64,000 bases of DNA from G020353115 sp964389685 (GCA_964389685.1 CAYMFM010000009.1:1-64000), one strand, 5' to 3'; positions 52,467-61,965 are shown, numbered from the stretch's first letter. The notes: a model not told the origin generated them from the sequence alone. Numbers and translations are program-made.

Positions 52467-53795
52467 ATGGCTCAACCGGTAATCATGCCAAAGCAGGGCC
52501 AGTCTGTCGAAACCTGCATGCTCACAGAATGGTTTAAGCAGAAGGGAGAGAAGGTATCAAAGGGTGATCTGTTGTTCTCGTATGAAACGGATAAGGCAGC
52601 GTTTGAGGAGGAAGCGAAAACCGACGGGATACTGCTTGAACTCTTTTACGATGCCGGTGATGAAGTACCCGTATTGTCAAATGTTGCCGTTATTGGAAAG
52701 AAAGGGGAACCGGTTGATGAGTTTCGTCCTGCAGTGAAAGAAACGGCTGATTTAAAGAAAACGGTTGAAGAAGAACAAAAACAGGATAGTGAAACAGATG
52801 CCCGGGAACGGATAAAAGATAAGGATGAGGGGACAGCTTGGGCGATAGGGATCTCTCCACGGGCAGGACGGATGGCTGCACAATTACGAATCGATATCTC
52901 GCACCTGACGGGATCAGGGCCTGGAGGAAGAATTGTTGAGAAAGATATTCTCTGTGCCCCGAAGCAACAACCAAAAATAACCCCGCTTGCCAGGGAGATG
53001 ATGAAAAAGGGAGACCTGGTGTATGACCGTGAAAAACCCCGGGAACGGGTAACCAGCAAGGACCTGGTTGAACGTGGGCGAAAATATCCGGAGGAAACAG
53101 AGATCCACCCCCTGTCTAATATCCGGAGACGGATTGCAGAAACCATGCACCGGTCCCTGCAAAGTTCTGCCCAGCTTACCCACCATACCAGCGCTGACGC
53201 GAGAAAAATTCTTGAACTCAGGAAAAAGGTGAAAGCGAAAACGGCAAAAGTGGAATATCCCGATATCACCCTGAATGACATGATCTGCTTTGCCGTGGTC
53301 AGAACATTGCAGAAACACCCGGAAGTGAACGCTCATCTCCTGGGTGATCAGATTAAAATGTTCAGGAACGTAAACCTGGGTTTTGCCGTAGATACGGAAC
53401 GGGGATTGATGGTTCCTGCAGTGATTGGAGCAGAAAAATTAACACTCGCGGAACTATCCGTTCAATTGAAAAAACTAGCAGGCAAATGCAGGAAAGGGAA
53501 TATCGATCCGGATCTGCTGAACCCTGAATTAGCAGGATTCACGGTTTCAAACCTGGGTGCCTATGGTGTGGAAATGTTTACACCGGTCATTAACCTTCCC
53601 CAGGTTGCCATACTGGGCGTGAACACCATTGTGAAACGTCCGGCAGAACTGGAAGGAGATAAAATCGGTATCATTCCCTATATCGGACTCTCCCTTACCT
53701 ATGACCACCGTGCGCTGGACGGCGGCCCGGCATCTCTTTTTCTGAAAGAGGTGAAAGAGGAGATTGAACGGTTTGAAGACGAAGATATAAGTTAA
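52467..53795 (+). CDS. 2-oxoacid dehydrogenase E2 (dihydrolipoamide acyltransferase)
   Basis: A 442-residue protein. The lipoyl domain (about 1-80) has K43 in SYETDKAAFE as the lipoylation site. A linker leads to two E3-binding-type segments (ISPRAGRMAAQLRIDISHLTGSGPGGRIVEKDI, about 128-163, and ITPLAREMMKKGDL). The catalytic domain (about 210-442) ends with the active-site HRALDGGPASLFL. It transfers an acyl group to coenzyme A in a multienzyme complex with the fused E1 encoded next. An E3 gene is not in the window. The natural substrate could be pyruvate, a branched oxoacid or acetoin-like compound; the location beside sugar enzymes suggests a sugar-derived oxoacid or diketone. Confidence 0.88.
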   Translation: MAQPVIMPKQGQSVETCMLTEWFKQKGEKVSKGDLLFSYETDKAAFEEEAKTDGILLELFYDAGDEVPVLSNVAVIGKKGEPVDEFRPAVKETADLKKTVEEEQKQDSETDARERIKDKDEGTAWAIGISPRAGRMAAQLRIDISHLTGSGPGGRIVEKDILCAPKQQPKITPLAREMMKKGDLVYDREKPRERVTSKDLVERGRKYPEETEIHPLSNIRRRIAETMHRSLQSSAQLTHHTSADARKILELRKKVKAKTAKVEYPDITLNDMICFAVVRTLQKHPEVNAHLLGDQIKMFRNVNLGFAVDTERGLMVPAVIGAEKLTLAELSVQLKKLAGKCRKGNIDPDLLNPELAGFTVSNLGAYGVEMFTPVINLPQVAILGVNTIVKRPAELEGDKIGIIPYIGLSLTYDHRALDGGPASLFLKEVKEEIERFEDEDIS

Positions 53796-53819
53796 AAGTT
53801 ATAAGTTGATATGTTATGA

Positions 53820-53900
53820 GTTGATAAGTTGGTAGGAAACCGAAACCGAAAACCCTGCCTGCCGGCAGGCAGGCGAGAACCAGAAACCAGAAACCACACC
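53820..53900. repeat. Word-like short repeats with nested palindrome
   Basis: GATAAGTTGGTA is followed by GAAACCGAAACCGAAAACC, then CCTGCCTGCCGGCAGGCAGG, and GAGAACCAGAAACCAGAAACC. The palindrome splits a tandem repeat of AGAAACC-type units. It occupies the gap between the E2 and E1 genes, which are otherwise in operon order. Confidence 0.6.
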
Positions 53901-53904
53901 ACAC

Positions 53905-56373
53905 GTGTCCAAAAAACAGTATATCGATCCGGAAAAAGAGAGGAAACCAGGGTATATTACCTTTGGTAAGATCCCGCTGAATCAATACAACAGAACGATT
54001 CAACAGGAAAGGGAGAATTATTCTGATGAAGACCTGGTCAGGATCTACCGGGATATGGTGATCATCCGTGAGTTTGAAACCATGCTCAACAGGGTGAAAA
54101 CTACCGGAGAATACAACGGCATCCGGTACAGCCATCCCGGTCCGGCTCACCTCTCCATTGGTCAGGAAGCTTCTGCCGTTGGGATGGCTTACCACCTGAC
54201 CGTCGATGATTTTATCTTTGGCTCCCACCGCAGCCATGGAGAGATCCTGGCAAAAGGATTATCTGCCATTCACCGGTCGGAAGAGAATAGCCTGATGCAG
54301 ATCATGTCAGGCTATTTTGACGGGACCATTTTGCGTATTGTGGAAAAAGGTGGTAAAGGAGAGGTGAAGGATCTGGCTGTCCGGTTTTTACTGTATGGTA
54401 CTCTTGCTGAAATTTTTGCAAGGGAAACCGGATTCAATAAGGGCTTGGGCGGATCCATGCATGCCTTTTTCCCACCCTTTGGTATCTATCCCAACAACGC
54501 CATTGTTGGCGGATCCGGTGATATCTCTGTGGGCGCTGCCCTGTACAAAAGGGTGAATAGAAAACCGGGAATCGTAGTAGCAAACATTGGTGATGCCTCG
54601 ATGGGATGTGGTGCGGTCTGGGAAGGTATAAGTTTTGCTTCCATGGATCAGTTCAAGACCCTCTGGGATGAAGAATACAGGGGAGGTTTGCCAATACTGT
54701 TCAATTTCATGAACAATCAGTATGGAATGGGCGGTCAAACACGGGGTGAAACCATGGGTTATGATATACTGGCACGGGTAGGTGCCGGAGTAAACCCTGA
54801 AATGATGCATGCAGAACGGGTGGATGGCTATAATCCGCTTGCTGTGATGGATGCTTTCAAATGGAAAAAAGCAATCCTCGAAGAAAGAAAAGGCCCGGTA
54901 CTGCTCGATACACTGACCTACAGGATTAGCGGACATTCACCATCCGATGCCTCATCCTACCGTTCTAAAGAAGAGATTGAAGCATGGAAAAATGTTGACT
55001 CCATTATTGAATTTGGAATCCAGCTGGTGACTGCTGGAGTAGCCTCTGCCAGTGCGCTGGAATCCATCCGGGGAAAAATGAAGGATCTGATCACTGAGAT
55101 CATGGTCCTTGTGGTGGATGATACGCAATCCCCCCGCATGAACCTCACGAGGGATCCCGATACAATAGGCCGGAAGATGTTCTCCAACGGATCAGTCGAT
55201 ACCTTTGACCACAGGGATCCGGAAGTTTGTCTGCCGATCGGTGAGAACCCGAGAGTTCTTCAAATAAAAAAGAAAGAACGGTTTGGCCTCGATACCGATG
55301 GAAAGCCCTTCTCTAAAGTCAAATCCTTTCAATTGAGGGATGGCATTTTTGAAGCCATCATTGACCGGTTCTATAAAGATCCGACGTTAATCGCCTTTGG
55401 CGAGGAGAACCGCGATTGGGGAGGGGCATTCGCTGTGTACCGGGGGTTAACGGAAGCCCTGCCATACCACCGGCTGTTTAACACTCCGATCTCTGAAGGG
55501 GCGATCGCCGGTGCTGCTGTGGGATATGCCATGTGTGGTGGAAGAGTAATCCCCGAGATCATGTATTGTGATTTCCTGGGCCGGTCAGGTGATGAAGTGT
55601 TCAACCAGCTTCCAAAATGGCAATCCATGAGTGGGAATATCCTGAAAATGCCCGTTGTGCTGAGGGTTTCAGTTGGTTCAAAATATGGTGCACAACACTC
55701 CCAGGACTGGTCATCCATCGTAGCACATATTCCCGGGTTAAAGGTTGTTTTTCCCGCCACACCCTATGATGCCAAGGGATTGATGAATGCTGCCCTGCAG
55801 GGAACTGATCCCGTTGTTTTCTTTGAAAGTCAAAGAATCTATGATGTAGGTGAACTGTTTCATGAAGGCGGTGTTCCTGAGGAATACTATGAGATCCCCA
55901 TCGGAGAACCCGACATAAAGAAGCAGGGGAAAGATATAACCATTCTCTCGGTAGGAGCAACCCTTTATACTGTTATGGAAGCTTCCGAAGAACTGTCTGC
56001 AAGGTGGGGGATCTCAACAGAGGTGATCGATGGCCGCAGCCTGGTACCGTTCAATTATGAACCGGTGCTGGAGTCTGTGAAAAAAACCGGAAAGATCATT
56101 CTTGCCAGTGATGCATCATCCAGGGGATCGTTCATGAAAGAGATGGCACAAACGGTAACAGAACTGGCGTTCGATTACCTGGACGCACCCCCTGTGGTTG
56201 TAGGATCAAGAAACTGGATCGTTCCGGCTCATGAACTGGAAGAGTTCTTCTTTCCACAAAAAGAGTGGATCCTGGATGCCTGCCACCAGAAGATCATGCC
56301 ACTGAAAGGATACAACCCATCGAATGACTTCAGTGATGATGAACAGATCAGAACAAACCGGCTGGGGATTTGA
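53905..56373 (+). CDS. Thiamine-diphosphate dehydrogenase E1, fused alpha and beta subunits
   Basis: An 822-residue protein beginning at GTG 53905; no better start is seen downstream. The alpha part (about 1-420) has HLSIGQEASAVGMAYHL, GSHRSHGEILAKG, and the thiamine-diphosphate site GDASMGCGAVWEGISFASM with NNQYGMGG. The beta part (about 470-820) has IAFGEENRDWGGAFAVYRGL, the glutamate in NTPISEGAIAGAAVGYAMCG, and VIDGRSLVPFN. Fusion of the two chains is known for some 2-oxoisovalerate and acetoin-type enzymes. With the E2 encoded upstream it should decarboxylate a 2-oxo acid or cleave a diketone to acyl-CoA. The connection with sugar genes downstream is unusual. Confidence 0.88.
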   Translation: MSKKQYIDPEKERKPGYITFGKIPLNQYNRTIQQERENYSDEDLVRIYRDMVIIREFETMLNRVKTTGEYNGIRYSHPGPAHLSIGQEASAVGMAYHLTVDDFIFGSHRSHGEILAKGLSAIHRSEENSLMQIMSGYFDGTILRIVEKGGKGEVKDLAVRFLLYGTLAEIFARETGFNKGLGGSMHAFFPPFGIYPNNAIVGGSGDISVGAALYKRVNRKPGIVVANIGDASMGCGAVWEGISFASMDQFKTLWDEEYRGGLPILFNFMNNQYGMGGQTRGETMGYDILARVGAGVNPEMMHAERVDGYNPLAVMDAFKWKKAILEERKGPVLLDTLTYRISGHSPSDASSYRSKEEIEAWKNVDSIIEFGIQLVTAGVASASALESIRGKMKDLITEIMVLVVDDTQSPRMNLTRDPDTIGRKMFSNGSVDTFDHRDPEVCLPIGENPRVLQIKKKERFGLDTDGKPFSKVKSFQLRDGIFEAIIDRFYKDPTLIAFGEENRDWGGAFAVYRGLTEALPYHRLFNTPISEGAIAGAAVGYAMCGGRVIPEIMYCDFLGRSGDEVFNQLPKWQSMSGNILKMPVVLRVSVGSKYGAQHSQDWSSIVAHIPGLKVVFPATPYDAKGLMNAALQGTDPVVFFESQRIYDVGELFHEGGVPEEYYEIPIGEPDIKKQGKDITILSVGATLYTVMEASEELSARWGISTEVIDGRSLVPFNYEPVLESVKKTGKIILASDASSRGSFMKEMAQTVTELAFDYLDAPPVVVGSRNWIVPAHELEEFFFPQKEWILDACHQKIMPLKGYNPSNDFSDDEQIRTNRLGI

Positions 56374-56384
56374 GTTATTATAAA

Positions 56385-57629
56385 ATGACAAAAACCCAAC
56401 ATAACATTTTAAAAGACTTCCCGGAACCGGATGAACTCCTGATGGATGGTTTCAAGAAACCCGACCTGCCAATATACAAGGTAAACGGGCATGTCCATAC
56501 ACCCTTTTCATTCAGTGCTTTCACCGGTTTCGATCAGATCTTTCGCATGGCACGCCAGGAAGAAATCAGGGTGCTGGGTATTAACGATTTCTATACCATG
56601 GCTGGCTACCAGCCGTTTTATCAATATTGTCTGAAAGACAAAATTTTTCCATTGTTTAACATTGAGTTCATTGGGCTATCTGCTGAAGACCAAAGAAAAG
56701 AGATCCGGATAAACGATCCGAACAATCCTGGCAGGATCTATCTCAGTGGTAAAGGACTGAACTTCCCTGTCACCCTGAGTGAGCAAAACGTAGCCAGGAT
56801 TGATCGGGTAGTCAAGGAAAATCATAAGCAGATTGCACGGATGATCGACAAGACCAACAGGTTGCTGGAGGGATTGAACCCCACGTTTCAGATATCCATG
56901 AACGAAATCAGGGATCGCTTTGCAAAGGAACTCGTGCGGGAACGGCATGTGGCAAAAGCGATCCGTGTTACATTGCATGAAAAAATTCAGGGGAAAGCTG
57001 AACGGTATGATTTTCTGAGAAAACTATATCGCGGAAAGGAGCCGGAAGCAGATCCGGGAAGTATTGCTGCACTGGAAAATGAAATCCGTTCAAACCTCCT
57101 GAAAGCAGGTGGATCCGCTTTTGTCCCGGAGAATAAAAAGGCGTTTCTTCCAGTAGAACAGGTAATACAGATAATCCAGGATGGTGGTGGAATACCCTGT
57201 TATCCGGTATTGCTCGATGATATAAATGGAAAATTTACCGACCTGGAAAGGGATTGGTATAACCTGATTGAGCGATTGACCAGCTACCACATTTCCTGCA
57301 TTGAACTGATCCCCGGCAGGAACAACTTCCATGTGTTGAAGGATTTTATCAGCTTCTTTTCCCAGCATAACTTCGTGATCCTTTTTGGAACAGAACACAA
57401 CACTCCCGATCTCTGGCCGCTTACCGTTTCATGCAGGAATGGGATCCCACTGGATGAGGAGATGAAAAGAATTTCCTATGAGGGCGCCTGTATTATAGCA
57501 GCCCATCAGTACCTGAAAGCAAAAGGAAAGCCCGGTTTGATTAAAGCAGATGCTGCCGCCGGCATAACCAAAAAGGAGAAATTTGTTACTCTGGGAAATG
57601 CCGTAATAGAAAAATTCATTACTCCATAA
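56385..57629 (+). CDS. PHP-domain protein, probable phosphoesterase-type metalloenzyme
   Basis: A 414-residue protein taken from ATG 56385. VNGHVHTPFSFSAF (H-x-H motif I of PHP), GINDFYTMAG, FNIEFIG and the late CIELIPGRNN with GTEHNTP and HQYL are the usual metal-binding stations. PHP proteins hydrolyse phosphate esters or histidinol phosphate, or proofread DNA. Here it is in an operon with E1/E2 and an aldolase, so a sugar-phosphate or lactone role is plausible but not shown. The gene begins 11 bases after E1 ends and ends 5 bases before the aldolase fusion, showing tight co-transcription. Confidence 0.72.
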   Translation: MTKTQHNILKDFPEPDELLMDGFKKPDLPIYKVNGHVHTPFSFSAFTGFDQIFRMARQEEIRVLGINDFYTMAGYQPFYQYCLKDKIFPLFNIEFIGLSAEDQRKEIRINDPNNPGRIYLSGKGLNFPVTLSEQNVARIDRVVKENHKQIARMIDKTNRLLEGLNPTFQISMNEIRDRFAKELVRERHVAKAIRVTLHEKIQGKAERYDFLRKLYRGKEPEADPGSIAALENEIRSNLLKAGGSAFVPENKKAFLPVEQVIQIIQDGGGIPCYPVLLDDINGKFTDLERDWYNLIERLTSYHISCIELIPGRNNFHVLKDFISFFSQHNFVILFGTEHNTPDLWPLTVSCRNGIPLDEEMKRISYEGACIIAAHQYLKAKGKPGLIKADAAAGITKKEKFVTLGNAVIEKFITP

Positions 57630-57634
57630 CGATC

Positions 57635-59608
57635 ATGAACAAATACCTGAAACAACTTGTTGAAATCAGCAGGTTCTATGGCTCAAAAAAAGACTATGTC
57701 ATCGCCGGTGGAGGCAATACATCCTGTAAGGATGAAAAGAAGATCTGGGTGAAAGCAAGCGGAACCAGCCTGGCAAATATCCCGATCGATGATTTTGTCG
57801 TACTGCATCGTAAAAAGTTGAAGTCACTATCCGAACAAACGTTTTCAGATGATCCCCAACAGCGCGAAGTGCAGGTTAAGGAAGCATTGTCCGAATGCCT
57901 TGTTGATCCAAACTCCGGTAAAAGACCCTCTGTGGAAACATCCCTGCACGAATTGATCCGGTACAGGTTCGTTGTGCATATGCATCCGACATTGGTCAAT
58001 GGGTTGATGTGCAGCCGAAATGCCAGAACAATTACGCATAAATTGTTCGGTGAAAAAGCACTCTTCGTTCCCTATACTGATCCCGGTTACACCCTCTTTC
58101 ACTGTTTGAAAAAGAAAGTCTTATCCTTCAGGAAAACATTCGGTGAGGATCCTAAAATTATTTTTCTTGAGAACCATGGAGTCTTTGTCAGCTCCGATTC
58201 AGTTGGGGAAATAAAGAAAATATACCGGGAGATCATGTCTGCCCTTCAAACTGCCATAGATAAACCGCTTGAAATAAAATCCCAACCAATACCCGGATTG
58301 GTAATTGAAACAGTACCGGCAGTCCGGATGATGCTGGCCGGTGATGCCTTTCCGGTTGTAAGGTTATGTACAAATTCCTTGCTCCTTCCATATACCCGGA
58401 ATAAAACTTCATTTGATAAAATCAGCAAACCATTTATCCCGGACGCGGTGGTTTATTGCCGAAAGGAGTGGATTTATATCGAAAATACCAGCAATCCGGA
58501 TAAGCTGCTGGAGGAGTTGGGTCATAAGCTGAAGGAATACGAGGATCGCAACGGGTATAAACCGAAAATTGTGGTTCTCAAAAACGTCGGAGTATTGGGT
58601 ATTGATAGTGATTCACGCTCAGTTGATACCGTCTTAAAAGTCTTTGAAGACCTTGTTAAGATCCGATATTACTCAGAATTCTTTGGAAGAGGAAAGGTGT
58701 TGACGAACAGTCAGATCGATTTTATTGATCAATGGGAGGTTGAGAACTATCGGCGAAAGATATCAAAGGGGTCTATGTCAGGTCATTCTGCACGAAATAT
58801 GATCGCCCTCGTTACCGGAGGAGCACAGGGTTTTGGTAAGGGAATAACAGAAGCACTGTTTCACTCCGGAGCGGATGTTGTCATTGCCGATATTAATGGG
58901 AAACAGGGAAAGAAATTGGAGAATCATCTGAATGTTCAGGCTCTGAGAAACAGGGCACTCTTCCTGAAAGCGGATGTTACCAGACCTAAGGAGGTTAGGA
59001 ACCTGATGGTTCAAACGGTTGCTAACTTCGGCGGACTGGACTTGTTGATCAGTAATGCAGGTGTACTGAAAGCCGGGAGCCTGGATGAAATGGATCCGGA
59101 ATCTTTTGATCTTGTGACAAAGGTGAATTATACCGGTTATTTTAACTGTGCAAAAGCTGCATCTGAAATTTTCATTATTCAACAAAAACAGAGACCCGAT
59201 AAATATTCAGACATCATCCAGATCAACTCAAAATCGGGACTGAAAGGGAGCAATAAGAACTTTGCCTATGCCGGGAGTAAATTTGGAGGGATCGGTTTAA
59301 CACAGTCTTTCGCACTTGAACTGATTCCCTTTAAAATCAAGGTGAACTCGATCTGTCCCGGTAACTTTTTTGATGGTCCTCTCTGGTCAGATCCGGAAAA
59401 TGGATTGTTTGTCCAGTATTTAAGGGCAGGAAAAGTTCCGGGAGCAAAATCAATTGCCGATGTGAAAAAACAGTATGAAAGCCTGGTACCTATGGGTAGG
59501 GGATGTGAGGTCGATGATGTAATGAAAGCCATATGGTATGCGATGGATCAGAAATATGAAACAGGACAGGCCATTCCCGTAACCGGTGGTCAGGTCATGT
59601 TGAGTTAG
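57635..59608 (+). CDS. Class II aldolase fused to short-chain dehydrogenase (RhaD/FucA-type bifunctional)
   Basis: A 657-residue protein. The aldolase half (about 1-350) has GGGNTSCKD, the zinc-binding HMHP in RFVVHMHPTLVNG, and ENHGVFVSS. The dehydrogenase half (about 390-657) has GGAQGFGKGI for NAD binding, NAGVLKAG and the S-Y-K triad ending YAGSKFGG. This arrangement is the rhamnulose/fuculose-phosphate aldolase plus lactaldehyde dehydrogenase family. It could split L-fuculose-1-phosphate into dihydroxyacetone phosphate and L-lactaldehyde and oxidise the latter to lactate. Because no other fuculose aldolase is seen near fucI-fucK, this is the best candidate, although a different ketose phosphate cannot be excluded. 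Confidence 0.85.
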   Translation: MNKYLKQLVEISRFYGSKKDYVIAGGGNTSCKDEKKIWVKASGTSLANIPIDDFVVLHRKKLKSLSEQTFSDDPQQREVQVKEALSECLVDPNSGKRPSVETSLHELIRYRFVVHMHPTLVNGLMCSRNARTITHKLFGEKALFVPYTDPGYTLFHCLKKKVLSFRKTFGEDPKIIFLENHGVFVSSDSVGEIKKIYREIMSALQTAIDKPLEIKSQPIPGLVIETVPAVRMMLAGDAFPVVRLCTNSLLLPYTRNKTSFDKISKPFIPDAVVYCRKEWIYIENTSNPDKLLEELGHKLKEYEDRNGYKPKIVVLKNVGVLGIDSDSRSVDTVLKVFEDLVKIRYYSEFFGRGKVLTNSQIDFIDQWEVENYRRKISKGSMSGHSARNMIALVTGGAQGFGKGITEALFHSGADVVIADINGKQGKKLENHLNVQALRNRALFLKADVTRPKEVRNLMVQTVANFGGLDLLISNAGVLKAGSLDEMDPESFDLVTKVNYTGYFNCAKAASEIFIIQQKQRPDKYSDIIQINSKSGLKGSNKNFAYAGSKFGGIGLTQSFALELIPFKIKVNSICPGNFFDGPLWSDPENGLFVQYLRAGKVPGAKSIADVKKQYESLVPMGRGCEVDDVMKAIWYAMDQKYETGQAIPVTGGQVMLS

Positions 59609-59640
59609 ATGAAAAGAGGTTTTTTGTATACACAAACACG

Positions 59641-60906
59641 ATGAAGACAAAAGCAGTACGAATCTATGGTAAAAACGACCTCAGGCTGGAGGAGTTTGAA
59701 TTACCTCCCATGAAAGAGGGTGAAATCCTTGCTAAGGTGGTCTCTGACAGCATTTGCATGTCTTCTCATAAAGCAACGTTGCAGGGACCGGAACACAAAC
59801 GCATTCCGGACAATGTGGCAGAAAATCCCACCATCATAGGTCATGAATTCAGCGGGGAACTTATCGAAGTGGGAAAGAAATGGTCGGATAAGTTCAAACC
59901 GGGTCAGAAATTTTCCGTTCAGCCGGCTTTGAATTACAAAGGAAGCCTGGATGCCCCCGGCTATTCATACCCCTATATTGGTGGTAATGCTACCCATATC
60001 CTCATTCCGGAGGAGGTCATGGTGATGGATTGCCTGCTGACTTATGATGGTCCGGGCTATTTCCCTGCCTCTCTGGCTGAACCCATGTCCTGTGTTATCG
60101 GTGCATTTAATGCTAATTACCATACCGATCCGGGATCCTACATCCATAAAATGGGAATTGTCGAAGGTGGATCGCTGGCGATCCTTGCCGGTGCAGGCCC
60201 TATGGGACTGGCAGCCATCAATTATGTACTGAATCGATCCGGAAAGCCCAAGCTGATGGTGGTTACAGATGTGGATGATCAACGGCTTCAACGGGCAGAA
60301 TCACTCTATTCTGTCGAACAGGCCAGGGGAAAAGGAATTGATCTGAAGTACATCAACCCCGGCAACCTGGATGATCCGGTAAATCATCTGCGCTCATTTA
60401 CCAGTGGTTCAGGCTATAGTGATGTTTTTGTTTTTGCTCCTGTATCAGAGGTGGTTGAACAGGGTGACCAATTGCTGGCAAGGGGTGGATGTCTCAATTT
60501 TTTTGCCGGTCCGGAAGATCCTCGATTTACTGCATTGATCAACTTCTACAACCTCCACTATGAATCAACCCATATTGTCGGGACTTCCGGTGGAAATAAC
60601 CACGATATGGTAACCGCACTATCAATGATGGCAGAGGGGCTGGATCCTGCAGGGCTGGTTACACATATAGGGGGATTGAATGCGGTGATCGATACAACAA
60701 AAAGATTACCCCAGATACCAGGCGGCAAGAAACTGATCTATACGCACCTGAATATGGATCTTGTCGCTATTGAAGATTTTGAACGATTAGGTAAAACAAA
60801 CCCTCTATTCAGTGAATTAGCCAATATTACCCGGAAACATAATGAACTATGGTCGGTTGAAGCAGAGGCGTACCTGCTGCGCTATGCCACGGTGAACAGT
60901 CAATGA
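59641..60906 (+). CDS. Zinc-binding dehydrogenase, sorbose-1-phosphate reductase-like
   Basis: A 421-residue medium-chain dehydrogenase. The catalytic-zinc ligands appear as C40 in SICMSSHK and H-E in IIGHEFSGEL, but the four-cysteine structural zinc lobe of sorbitol dehydrogenases is absent. The NAD-binding loop is ILAGAGPMGLAA. It is 75 residues longer than typical alcohol dehydrogenases, with an unusual C-terminal end. Overall it resembles the L-sorbose-1-phosphate reductase group, so a ketose-phosphate or polyol-phosphate substrate is likely. It is the last plus-strand gene of the operon and overlaps the convergent PfkB gene by seven bases. Confidence 0.78.
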   Translation: MKTKAVRIYGKNDLRLEEFELPPMKEGEILAKVVSDSICMSSHKATLQGPEHKRIPDNVAENPTIIGHEFSGELIEVGKKWSDKFKPGQKFSVQPALNYKGSLDAPGYSYPYIGGNATHILIPEEVMVMDCLLTYDGPGYFPASLAEPMSCVIGAFNANYHTDPGSYIHKMGIVEGGSLAILAGAGPMGLAAINYVLNRSGKPKLMVVTDVDDQRLQRAESLYSVEQARGKGIDLKYINPGNLDDPVNHLRSFTSGSGYSDVFVFAPVSEVVEQGDQLLARGGCLNFFAGPEDPRFTALINFYNLHYESTHIVGTSGGNNHDMVTALSMMAEGLDPAGLVTHIGGLNAVIDTTKRLPQIPGGKKLIYTHLNMDLVAIEDFERLGKTNPLFSELANITRKHNELWSVEAEAYLLRYATVNSQ

Positions 60907-61823
60907 CCAGAAAAGGTATCAACCTCTTTTTTCGTCAGGTAATTTTCCATGGTCAGGCAGGCCATGGTGCCAAAATTTATTCCGGAGTGGATGATATCAT
61001 CCCAAACCCTGATATCAAGACGCAACATTTCATTACGGGAGATCCTGTTTTGAAACAGTGAATAGATAATCCCGGCGTTAAAATTGTCACCCGCTCCGAT
61101 TGTGCTTACCGGAGTTATCTTGTGTACCGGGTAGCTCTTACTGAACCGCTGCGTAATGAGCGATACTCCCTTCTGGTTAGCTGTATAGATAAGTACCTTT
61201 CTGGGATCATGAATCACGTTCCATACCTCTTCAGGGTCCTCCATTCCGAAAATGCATCTGAAATCTTCGTCCGATCCACGAATGATATCGGCTGACCGGA
61301 TGTTTTCCATGATCACCGGTTTCAGTCTATCCAGCTCATCCTGGTGAGCCTTTCTGAAATTAGGGTCATAGAAAACGATAGACCCTGCTTTCCGTGCAGC
61401 AGTTGTCAGGGGCCTGAGAACAGGAATGTACCGTGGGGTAAGTGCAAAGAAAGATCCGAAAAGAAAAAAATCTCCCGGGCTGAATTTTGGAAAAGGTATA
61501 ATGAAATCACTTTCCGGGTATTGTTTATAAAAGTCGTATTGTGCATTGCTTGTCTGATCAAGAAAAGCAAGAGCAAGAGCGGTTTTGCAACTTTTCTCCT
61601 GTTGGATCAGCCGGATTGAAATCTGATTTTGTTGAAGAAAGGTCAGGACGATCTCTCCAATTTTATCCCGCCCGGTTTCACTGATAAAGCTTACCGGCAA
61701 ACCCAACCTGCCAAGGGTGACGGAAGCGTTCAGCATCGCTCCTCCAGGTGTCCCCGATACAGGTTGGTTCTCTTTGAATATCAGGTCGTACACTATTTCG
61801 CCTATGGTGTAGATATGAGCCAT
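60900..61823 (-). CDS. PfkB-family sugar kinase (fructokinase-like)
   Basis: A 307-residue ribokinase-type kinase. It has the N-terminal glycine pair in GTPGGAMLNASVTLGRLG, the lid sequence ALAFLDQTSNAQYDFYK, and the catalytic aspartate in TIGAGDNFNAGIIYSL. The end is short and lacks the extra signature that marks PfkB-type phosphofructokinases, so fructokinase or another ketohexose kinase is more likely. On the minus strand it is probably transcribed apart from the plus-strand operon that converges on it, but it may work with the polyol dehydrogenase and the SIS isomerase near it. Confidence 0.83.
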   Translation of the reverse strand: MAHIYTIGEIVYDLIFKENQPVSGTPGGAMLNASVTLGRLGLPVSFISETGRDKIGEIVLTFLQQNQISIRLIQQEKSCKTALALAFLDQTSNAQYDFYKQYPESDFIIPFPKFSPGDFFLFGSFFALTPRYIPVLRPLTTAARKAGSIVFYDPNFRKAHQDELDRLKPVIMENIRSADIIRGSDEDFRCIFGMEDPEEVWNVIHDPRKVLIYTANQKGVSLITQRFSKSYPVHKITPVSTIGAGDNFNAGIIYSLFQNRISRNEMLRLDIRVWDDIIHSGINFGTMACLTMENYLTKKEVDTFSGH

Positions 61824-61849
61824 GATTTGATTTGTCAGTTCGAGGCACC

Positions 61850-61965
61850 AGTGGAGAACGACTCTCTGAGTCGTTTGCGCTCTTCAGAGCGCTTTTTTAT
61901 CCCGCTAATCGTAGAATGAGCGACTTGGAAACCTGCCTGCCGTCGGCAGGGGCGCTCTCTAAGAG
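61850..61965. repeat. Hairpin repeat family D, copy 3
   Basis: GTGGAGAACGACTCTCTGAGTCGTTTGCGCTCTTCAGAGCGCTTTTTT with a following GCGACTTGGAAA, then the palindrome-like CCTGCCTGCCGTCGGCAGG and GGCGCTCTC. It is the most complete copy, and shows the small palindrome inserted at a fixed place in the larger repeat. It lies between the PfkB and SIS genes. Confidence 0.65.
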
